This document shows, piece by piece, positions 1 to 5,055 of a stretch of DNA of 9,156 nt. The translations under genes were made by a program, and so were the position numbers. The stretch lies in NCBI GenBank assembly GCA_003156615.1, contig PMHI01000430.1:448-9603 (forward strand). Direction: 5' to 3'. The notes below the pieces were generated by a model that worked only from the letters and a program-made list of their open reading frames with translations, ran no database searches and was not told the origin of the DNA. The DNA is from Acidobacteriaceae bacterium. GTDB lineage: Bacteria; Acidobacteriota; Terriglobia; Terriglobales; SbA1. Numbering within the stretch: position 1 is the first letter of the stretch; each line of letters starts with the position of its first letter.

Positions 1-126
1 GCACTGCTTCTCGGCCACCTGAGCGATATTGCACAGCGAGAACACGCCAGGAAGGAGATAGTCATCACGGGGGCTTCAAGGATAGAGCCTCAGGTCAAGG
101 GCGAAATTGAAGAAGGGCAATCCTGA
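1..126 (+). CDS. possible C-terminal end of an unidentified protein (partial)
   Basis: Frame 1 is open from the first base to a TGA at 124-126 and would give a 41-residue tail, charged and hydrophilic after an initial leucine-rich start (ALLLGHLSDIAQ). I do not recognise the family. The codon choice looks plausible for coding, and the stop lies 33 bases before the esterase start, which would fit a short operon gap. A 41-codon open frame at a window edge is weak evidence, because another forward frame is also open for most of this stretch. No function is proposed. Confidence 0.3.
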   Translation, partial: ALLLGHLSDIAQREHARKEIVITGASRIEPQVKGEIEEGQS

Positions 127-159
127 TCCGCAATTTGAACAGCTAGGGAAAAGGCTCAC

Positions 160-1746
160 GTGTGGAACCGATGGAAGTTCACGTCTGTTCTAGTAGCGGC
201 GGTACAGTTGGCGGGTGCCGCTTTCGCCCAGCAAGTTGTGACGGAGTCCGGCACCATATCCGGGATAAGGGCAAATGGGGTGAGGGTCTACGAAGGAATC
301 CCTTTCGCTGCCCCGCCGGTGAAAGACTTGCGTTGGCGCCCACCGGTACATGCCGCATCTTGGACTGGCACTCGAAAAGCCGATGCATTTGCTCCGGCGT
401 GCATGCAAGTTGGAGTCTCCATGCCGGGCGAGACGCCTCCGGCCATTAGCGAAGATTGCCTCTACCTCAACATCTGGACGCCCGCCAAGACCGCGCGCGA
501 GCACCTGCCGGTGATCGTTTGGATATACGGCGGCGGATACATCAACGGGTCGGCCTCAATGCCCTTATACTGGGGCGACCGGCTCGCGCAAAAACGCGTC
601 ATTGTTGTCACCATCGCTTATCGCCTTGGTCCGCTTGGTTTTCTTGCTCTTCCCGAGCTTACGCGCGAGTCCCCGCACCACTCCTCCGGAAACTATGGCC
701 TGATGGATCAGATCGCCGCACTCGAATGGATTCGGAGGAACGTTGCGGCCTTTGGCGGTGACCCGAACGGTATAACCATCGCTGGCCAATCCTCCGGTTC
801 TATCTCGGTCAGCATCCTGATGGCCTCGCCTCTGGCAAAAGGCTTGTTTCAGCGCGCCATCGGAGAGAGCGGCGGCCTGTTTGAGCCGCTCCAGCTCGCT
901 CCGAAGTTCCTGCTGGCCAACGCAGAACGGGACGGCCAGACGTACGCCGCTTCGCTCGGTGCGGCCTCCCTCAAGCAACTACGCCAGCTGCCGGCGACCC
1001 TGCTGACCGGCAATGCCGGCGGTATCGTCCACCCGGTGATCGAACCATACGTGCTTCCCCTTTCACCCTACGAGGCATTCACTTCGGGGCAGCAGAATGA
1101 TGTCCCGCTGCTGATCGGTTCGAACGCCGACGAAGCGCGGGCGATAGTAAATGTCACGCGCGTGACCGCCGCAACGTTTGACAGCGACTTGGAACATAGC
1201 GTCGGCCAACTTCCGCCTGCACTGCTTGCCGCTTATCCGCACGCGACCGACGAAGAGGCGGGGCAGGCGCAGCTCGGGCTCGAGCGTGATCTCCGCTTCG
1301 GCTGGGATATGTGGGCATGGGCGAGGCTGCAAGCCGGAACCGGGAAAAGTCCTGTCTTTTACTACTCGTTTCGACAGCAGCCACCGTTCCCGGCTAGCTC
1401 CGTGTACGCGGGTTGGGGGGCGAGCCACTTCGCCGAACTATGGTATGTCTTCGACCACCTGGACCAGTCGCCTTGGAACTGGAATGCGGCAGATCGGAAG
1501 CTGGCTGAAGAAATGTCCAGCTACTGGGTCAACTTCGCAAGGTCAGGCGATCCGAACGGCCCGGGCCTTCCCTCGTGGGCTGCATTCACCAGCACCGAGA
1601 GCAAGGTCCAATACCTCGCCTCTCCGATCACCGTTGGTGGGGTTGCAAATATCCAAGGGCTGAGCATTTTCGATGCTGTCTACACGACCGTGCGAGGTAC
1701 GCCATTTGCCGCGCGGGCGTCAGCCGCTAGCAAGGAGACACCATGA
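160..1746 (+). CDS. secreted type-B carboxylesterase (alpha/beta hydrolase)
   Basis: Serine hydrolase of the type-B carboxylesterase family (relatives: PnbA, cholinesterases), expected to hydrolyse carboxylic esters outside the cytoplasm. Residues 1-23 form a signal peptide (Arg/Lys near the start, hydrophobic core, likely cleavage after AFA). Visible motifs: EDCLYLNIW at 98-106 (family signature 2); oxyanion-hole GGG at 124-126; nucleophile elbow GQSSG at 209-213 with Ser211; acid Glu325 in GSNADEA; catalytic His423 in GASHFAELWYVF; and the usual C-terminal WVNFARSGDPNG. The 528 residues match the family length, so the gene looks intact. The elbow has Gln-Ser where GESAG is commonest. The GTG start is chosen because it puts the signal peptide at the N-terminus; an AGGGAAAAGG-like purine stretch lies just upstream. 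The substrate cannot be told from sequence. Confidence 0.95.
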   Translation: MWNRWKFTSVLVAAVQLAGAAFAQQVVTESGTISGIRANGVRVYEGIPFAAPPVKDLRWRPPVHAASWTGTRKADAFAPACMQVGVSMPGETPPAISEDCLYLNIWTPAKTAREHLPVIVWIYGGGYINGSASMPLYWGDRLAQKRVIVVTIAYRLGPLGFLALPELTRESPHHSSGNYGLMDQIAALEWIRRNVAAFGGDPNGITIAGQSSGSISVSILMASPLAKGLFQRAIGESGGLFEPLQLAPKFLLANAERDGQTYAASLGAASLKQLRQLPATLLTGNAGGIVHPVIEPYVLPLSPYEAFTSGQQNDVPLLIGSNADEARAIVNVTRVTAATFDSDLEHSVGQLPPALLAAYPHATDEEAGQAQLGLERDLRFGWDMWAWARLQAGTGKSPVFYYSFRQQPPFPASSVYAGWGASHFAELWYVFDHLDQSPWNWNAADRKLAEEMSSYWVNFARSGDPNGPGLPSWAAFTSTESKVQYLASPITVGGVANIQGLSIFDAVYTTVRGTPFAARASAASKETP

Positions 1747-2018
1747 AGGGTTTGAGAGGTAGGAGGAGGCACCGCGGATTCGGAAAATATCGAGAGAGCG
1801 CCAGCGCCTGGGGCGTCTTCGAGTAAGTGGACTTTGCACTCGTCTTTCATTGGGCCGCAGGGAATACGCTCCGGCTCGAGCATGCTGATTTTCATCGTGA
1901 TCTTATGGTTGAGGTCGTCGCCACTCGCGTTCCCATCAACCATCTGTTGCACTCCGAGCTGACGGGCAGCAAGCGTAATTGTGTGTTCGCTCCTTGCCAT
2001 TGAAAAACGAGCAAACAC
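1680..2018 (-). CDS. hypothetical short protein downstream of the ADP-ribosyltransferase
   Basis: A 112-codon minus-strand frame opens with GTG at 2018, nine bases after the stop of the transferase gene. An ATG at 2000 would give 106 residues. Its codons look fairly coding-like through about 1800, and its end overlaps the 3' end of the esterase tail-to-tail by 67 bases. The product looks soluble, with no signal peptide, membrane segment or family I recognise. Neither start has a clear ribosome binding site, which is the main reason for doubt. If real, it would be co-transcribed with the transferase and its position would suit a partner or immunity protein. That is inference from position only. 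Confidence 0.3.
   Translation of the reverse strand: MFARFSMARSEHTITLAARQLGVQQMVDGNASGDDLNHKITMKISMLEPERIPCGPMKDECKVHLLEDAPGAGALSIFSESAVPPPTSQTLHGVSLLAADARAANGVPRTVV
1743..1826 (+). CDS. 27-codon frame coupled to the esterase stop; gene remnant or very small protein
   Basis: An ATG at 1743 overlaps the esterase TGA in the four-base ATGA arrangement typical of translational coupling. It is preceded by a good Shine-Dalgarno sequence, AAGGAGA at 1733-1739. The frame stops at a TAA (1824-1826) after 27 residues. The peptide starts MKGLRGRRRHRGFGKYR, is strongly basic, and has no recognisable domain. Two readings fit: a second operon gene lost by truncation so that only its start signal survives, or a chance frame behind a purine-rich stretch. 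The start signal is the only support. Confidence 0.2.
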   Translation: MKGLRGRRRHRGFGKYRESASAWGVFE

Positions 2019-2027
2019 TCACTGCGG

Positions 2028-3059
2028 CTAGGGGGTCATCCCACTCATGACATTGAACATGTATTCAAACGCCTCGGGCTCACTCTTGCGGAAGGAATGG
2101 CGAATAAAGATAGGGCCGTCCGGGTTGTATTGATCCAGGTGCCTAAAACCGACGATTTGCTCCGCCGGAACCGCCCCCCATTGCGCGATTTCCGCTTCCT
2201 CCGAGCCCCAATTCTCTTTGTGGCCCCATGGCACCACAAAGCCGCCGTGGATAACTGTCAAATAGAGCCAACCCGGTTTCTTTGTGTAATTAGTGCCAAA
2301 ACAGATCGAGGTGTCAATCGACCGTGCCGTAGAGATGTATCCTTTCAGGCATTCATTCTCAACCATTCGTCCGAGATGCACCGCTTCTTTTTCGGTGATC
2401 TTGCGCCACATCATATAATCGACGAGCATTTTCTTTTCCGCCGCTGCTATCGCTGTAGTGTCGACCGCCTGTAGAAACTCCTCCTTGGTGAGCGCGCGCC
2501 TGTATCGCCGCCAGAGATAAGTCGAGAATTCCTCGTAGACGTTATTTTCGAGATAGTACCGGTCGGTGCGGGAAATTGGTGGGTGAAAGCCCCTCGCTTT
2601 ACCGATTACAGCGAGTGGCGAGCGGGTATCGCCGCGGAAGGTCACCGCATTCGTGCGTTCGATGTGCTCAAACACCTTCCAGTCGGAGGCAATCGCGTGG
2701 TCGTTTGGAAATGTCGTAGTGATGTTACTCTGCGTCGGACGGACCTGGGGATGATACTTGTCGTTGCCTTCGGGCACGGCACCACCGCGTGTGCCGATGG
2801 TGACGTCGCCACGGACGCTATTCGCGGACGGCTCGGCGAACTTCCAAGTCGCTTTGATTACTTTCTCGAAGAGGTGCGGAAGGTTCCCAATTGGAGGAGC
2901 CGTTTTTGGCACGATGGTCTTCCAAGCGTCCTTCGAGGGAGGTTTTCGCGGAAAGCTGTATTGTGGGTTGGGCTCAAAGGGCTCGAACTCGGTGGGGAGC
3001 CAGCCGAGATCGTCGGTCATGGAATTGTCGTAGGCTCCCGGTTTGGGTTTGTATCCCAT
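2028..3059 (-). CDS. predicted ADP-ribosyltransferase, cholera/pertussis-toxin-like (R-S-E class)
   Basis: Predicted mono-ADP-ribosyltransferase that would move ADP-ribose from NAD+ to a target. Read from the ATG at 3059 it has 343 residues. The C-terminal part (about 138-325) carries the class signature in order: catalytic Arg142 in VTFRGDTRSP, where cholera toxin A has LYRADSRPP; GYISTARS at 240-247, matching GYVSTS; and EEAEIA with Glu288-x-Glu290, followed by GAVPAEQIVGFR, where cholera toxin has GGIPYSQIYGW. The ExE form usually goes with arginine as acceptor. Arg-to-STx is 101 residues, against 54 in cholera toxin, because of a charged helical insert (about 170-238). Residues 1-135 are Pro/aromatic-rich and unrecognised, with no signal peptide. 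The ATG is chosen over an upstream TTG (3188) because AGGAG sits 8 bases before it and promoter elements lie inside the longer reading. GC is lower than in hpnK. No B subunit is present. Confidence 0.85.
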   Translation of the reverse strand: MGYKPKPGAYDNSMTDDLGWLPTEFEPFEPNPQYSFPRKPPSKDAWKTIVPKTAPPIGNLPHLFEKVIKATWKFAEPSANSVRGDVTIGTRGGAVPEGNDKYHPQVRPTQSNITTTFPNDHAIASDWKVFEHIERTNAVTFRGDTRSPLAVIGKARGFHPPISRTDRYYLENNVYEEFSTYLWRRYRRALTKEEFLQAVDTTAIAAAEKKMLVDYMMWRKITEKEAVHLGRMVENECLKGYISTARSIDTSICFGTNYTKKPGWLYLTVIHGGFVVPWGHKENWGSEEAEIAQWGAVPAEQIVGFRHLDQYNPDGPIFIRHSFRKSEPEAFEYMFNVMSGMTP

Positions 3060-3067
3060 AGAAGTGG

Positions 3068-3072
3068 CTCCT
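3068..3072 (-). promoter_or_regulatory. ribosome binding site deciding the transferase start
   Basis: Minus-strand AGGAG lies 8 bases before the ATG at 3059. The TTG at 3188, which would add 43 residues, has no comparable site, so this element favours the 343-residue product. Confidence 0.7.
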
Positions 3073-3111
3073 GGCGGTCCGACAAGCTTTTTACTTCCGC
3101 GGCGAAAGGCA

Positions 3112-3140
3112 CTTTTAGCATGCCCGCGGAGCTGTGTCAA
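3112..3140 (-). promoter_or_regulatory. sigma70-like promoter of the ADP-ribosyltransferase gene
   Basis: Read on the minus strand, a perfect -35 TTGACA (3140-3135) is separated by exactly 17 bases from TAAAAG (3117-3112), which matches the TATAAT consensus at four of six positions. Transcription would begin near 3105, leaving a leader of about 45 bases before the ATG. A GCATGC palindrome fills the last six bases of the spacer and three more lie directly upstream of the -35, so a regulator binding them could control this promoter. The promoter is predicted from sequence only. Confidence 0.6.
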
Positions 3141-3164
3141 GGCATGCTCAGCATGCTGGCATGC
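3118..3164. repeat. cluster of four GCATGC palindromes, candidate operator
   Basis: GCATGC occurs at 3118-3123, 3142-3147, 3151-3156 and 3159-3164. Two copies extend to GGCATGCT (3141-3148, 3158-3165), and the one between them is a full 8-base palindrome AGCATGCT (3150-3157). The hexamer occurs elsewhere in the window singly (for example 401-406 and 1880-1885), but only here is it clustered. The copies flank the -35 of the transferase promoter and lie 38-63 bases upstream of the proposed hpnK -10, so the cluster could serve either gene. It could also be a short hairpin-forming repeat. Confidence 0.5.
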
Positions 3165-3201
3165 TACCGTCATTACCCCATCCGCCAACCGTTCTGTCCC
3201 C

Positions 3202-3210
3202 TGCTAGACT
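3202..3210 (+). promoter_or_regulatory. possible extended -10 promoter of hpnK giving a leaderless mRNA
   Basis: TGCTAGACT fits an extended -10 (TGn followed by a TATAAT-like hexamer with four of six matches). There is no convincing -35. Its end lies six bases before the GTG at 3217, so transcription would start at or next to the start codon. This agrees with the lack of any Shine-Dalgarno sequence before hpnK. Confidence 0.35.
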
Positions 3211-3216
3211 GACGCG

Positions 3217-4110
3217 GTGCGCCGTTTGATCGTCAATGCCGATGACTTTGGCTTCACCGCGGGTGTCAATCGCGCCATCGTCGAAGCTCATACTCACGGA
3301 ATCGTGACGTCCTCCACGCTGATGGCCAATGGGCGCGCTTTCAAAGACGCCGTGCGTTTGGCAATGTCTGTTCCTCGTCTCAGCATAGGCTGCCATGTCG
3401 TGCTGATCGACGGCGAGCCTGTTCTTGATGCGAAACTTTTGCCCTCCATTACTTCTGCGCATTCCACCGGCGGCCGCTTCCGCGACAGGCTGCAATTTTT
3501 TGCCGCCCGAGCGTTGGCCGGCCGCCTGGATTCGGGCGAAATCGAAGCTGAGGCGAGCGCGCAGATTCGCAAGCTGCAATCGGCCGGCGTCAGCGTCTCG
3601 CACCTGGACACCCACAAACATACGCACTTGTTTCCGGCGGTGCTGCGGCCCCTGCTACGTGCTGCCCGGGCCTGCGGCGTGCGCGCCATTCGCAATCCGT
3701 TCGGCCCGCGCAAGCCGCTGAAGTCCAGTGAACTGTTGGCGCGCCCCAGCCTCTGGACACGCTACGCCGAGGTGCGAATTCTTCGCACTCTTGCCTCCAC
3801 ATTTCGCGACTCGGCCAGTCGGGAGGACCTGCTGACCCCCGATGGCACGCTCGGCATCGTCGTGACTGGCGCGCTGGACGAGCAACTCTTCGGCGGCATC
3901 GCCGCAATCGTGCCCGAAGGCACCTGGGAATTCGTCTGCCACCCAGGTTATAACGATGATGATCTGAAGTCGGCCAAGACCCGTCTGCGAGCATCGCGTG
4001 AGAACGAATTGCGCGTTTTGACCATGCCCAAAGCACGCGAGCTGCTATTGCGGCAAGGAATTGATTTGATTTCGTACCGCGAACTGATTCCGGCCGGTAC
4101 CGGCGCATAG
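3217..4110 (+). CDS. hpnK: HpnK/YdjC-family carbohydrate deacetylase
   Basis: Member of the YdjC/ChbG/HpnK metal-dependent deacetylase family, which removes acetyl groups from N-acetylated sugars. HpnK members are associated with hopanoid (bacteriohopanetetrol-linked sugar) biosynthesis. Visible motifs: NADDFG at 7-12, with Asp10 a likely metal ligand or catalytic residue; GCHVVL with His60; the histidine-rich SHLDTHKHTH at 128-137, supplying further metal ligands; and a C-terminal EFVCHPGY at 238-245. The 297 residues match the family length. The GTG start is well constrained, because family members begin a few residues before NADDFG. No other hpn gene is in the window, so the hopanoid assignment rests on resemblance and a chitooligosaccharide or other glycan substrate remains possible. 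It is divergent from the toxin-like gene and followed by 130 bases before the PilZ gene. Confidence 0.85.
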   Translation: MRRLIVNADDFGFTAGVNRAIVEAHTHGIVTSSTLMANGRAFKDAVRLAMSVPRLSIGCHVVLIDGEPVLDAKLLPSITSAHSTGGRFRDRLQFFAARALAGRLDSGEIEAEASAQIRKLQSAGVSVSHLDTHKHTHLFPAVLRPLLRAARACGVRAIRNPFGPRKPLKSSELLARPSLWTRYAEVRILRTLASTFRDSASREDLLTPDGTLGIVVTGALDEQLFGGIAAIVPEGTWEFVCHPGYNDDDLKSAKTRLRASRENELRVLTMPKARELLLRQGIDLISYRELIPAGTGA

Positions 4111-4159
4111 TGTTTTCAGGTACATTCAGACGGAGCACTCTGGGCTCGACGTACTTTCG

Positions 4160-4189
4160 TAACCTTAAGGAACTTCTGCCCGAAGGTTA
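4160..4189. repeat. 7-base inverted repeat between hpnK and the PilZ gene
   Basis: TAACCTT (4160-4166) and AAGGTTA (4183-4189) are exact inverted copies separated by 16 bases. No T-tract follows, so it is not a typical intrinsic terminator. It lies about 50 bases before the PilZ start and could be an operator half-site pair or a hairpin in the leader. It is the only structure I see in 4111-4240 apart from the ribosome binding site. Confidence 0.3.
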
Positions 4190-4225
4190 AGATCGCATTA
4201 GATCAGGCTCAGATATACCCAGGCT

Positions 4226-4231
4226 GGGAGG
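4226..4231 (+). promoter_or_regulatory. ribosome binding site of the PilZ gene
   Basis: GGGAGG lies 9 bases before the ATG at 4241 and supports that start. Confidence 0.55.
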
Positions 4232-4240
4232 CCCTCAATC

Positions 4241-4921
4241 ATGTCTGGCTCGGGGGCAGCCCCTCGTGCGACGTTGGACCTGCGCATACGTGTGTGGGGA
4301 ATGGGGGCCAACGACCTACCCTTCCATCAGAATGTCACTGCTAAGAACGCCAGCCTGACGGGGGCCTGCATTACCGGCCTCGAGCATGCGTTGAAGGTGG
4401 GCGACGTCATCGGCATCCAATACGAGACGAAGAAGGCTCGTTGCAAGGTAATCTGGGTGATGGAGGCCGGGGCATCAAAGAAATTTCAGGTCGGGGTTCA
4501 GTTGGTGGCGGAGCAGGAGTGCCCATGGATTTCCAGCCTGCCCCCGGAAATGCGATCCAACCTTCCGGCTCCCTCGGCTGATAATCGCCGACGGTTTCAA
4601 CGTCATAAGATCTCGTTCCCCCTGGAATTCCGCGACGAACACGTGAATATCCCCATGCGGTTAAATGCCTGCGACATCGGCGGGAACGGCTGTTATGTTG
4701 AGACCGCTACGCCTTTGCCTGTTTCCACCTCGCTGCGGCTGGCTTTCTGGATTGACCAGGAGCGCGTCTCCACTACCGCTATCGTCCGCACGCGCGATCC
4801 TGGAGTTGGCATGGGCATCGAATTCACGACCCTGACGGAAGACTGCAGGAAACGCCTCCAAAACCACCTGGACAAGCTGGACCCTGGCCTTTCCAAGCCG
4901 GGACACAGAGGTTTCGAGTAG
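4241..4921 (+). CDS. tandem PilZ-domain protein (putative c-di-GMP receptor)
   Basis: A soluble 226-residue protein with two PilZ-like beta-barrel domains. Domain 1 (about 10-92) has the NxSxxG motif as NASLTG at 36-41 but no RxxxR before it. Domain 2 (about 115-212) has the arginine motif in NRRRFQR (Arg117-x3-Arg121), but its second motif reads DIGGNG at 145-150, with Gly in place of the usual Ser. PilZ domains bind cyclic di-GMP with both motifs, so in each domain one half is missing or altered. Domain 2 is the likelier ligand site, and domain 1 may be structural. No output domain or membrane segment is attached, so it would act by contact with a partner, as adaptor PilZ proteins do. It is a single-gene unit between hpnK and bshA with its own ribosome binding site. 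The target process cannot be named from sequence. Confidence 0.85.
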   Translation: MSGSGAAPRATLDLRIRVWGMGANDLPFHQNVTAKNASLTGACITGLEHALKVGDVIGIQYETKKARCKVIWVMEAGASKKFQVGVQLVAEQECPWISSLPPEMRSNLPAPSADNRRRFQRHKISFPLEFRDEHVNIPMRLNACDIGGNGCYVETATPLPVSTSLRLAFWIDQERVSTTAIVRTRDPGVGMGIEFTTLTEDCRKRLQNHLDKLDPGLSKPGHRGFE

Positions 4922-4924
4922 TTC

Positions 4925-4955
4925 TGGTGCGGCAAATCACTTTTTTGGCGCACCA
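4925..4955 (+). other. hairpin just after the PilZ stop codon
   Basis: TGGTGCG (4925-4931) pairs with CGCACCA (4949-4955). Inside it, after one G/G mismatch, CAAA (4933-4936) pairs with TTTG (4944-4947), leaving a 7-base loop. It begins four bases after the PilZ stop, so a transcription-ending or mRNA-protecting role is plausible, but no U-tract follows the 3' arm. It ends 19 bases before a -10-like TAGAAT (4975-4980) that may belong to bshA. Confidence 0.4.
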
Positions 4956-5011
4956 AAATTCAGTCCGGGCCCGGTAGAATCTGCATCCTCTATTGTTTCC
5001 CGCCATCGAAT

Positions 5012-5030
5012 TACAGGACCCTACAGGACC
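5012..5030 (+). repeat. tandem 10-base direct repeat in the bshA leader
   Basis: TACAGGACC occurs at 5012-5020 and again at 5022-5030, a repeat of about one helical turn, 25 bases before the bshA ATG. It could be a regulator site or a replication-slippage product. No function is known. Confidence 0.4.
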
Positions 5031-5055
5031 ACTGGAAAGGCCGGGCTTCGACGGA

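Noticed and set aside
3060..3188. 43-residue N-terminal extension of the transferase from a TTG
   Set aside because: It would place the -35, -10 and palindrome cluster inside the coding region and has no ribosome binding site, while the ATG at 3059 has AGGAG 8 bases upstream.
2583..3212. 209-codon plus-strand frame opposite the transferase gene
   Set aside because: It is antisense to a gene with clear motifs, has no recognisable domain and runs through the promoter region of that gene. It is a shadow frame.
2028..4110. AB5-type toxin operon (A subunit plus B subunit)
   Set aside because: No small secreted B-subunit gene is next to the transferase, and the transferase lacks a signal peptide.
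3590..4138. 182-codon minus-strand frame opposite hpnK
   Set aside because: It is Arg/Ala-rich with no domain, opposite a well-supported gene.
4993..5055. 21-residue extension of BshA from a TTG
   Set aside because: BshA proteins start at the MKIGITCYP residues encoded at 5056; the extension covers leader repeats.
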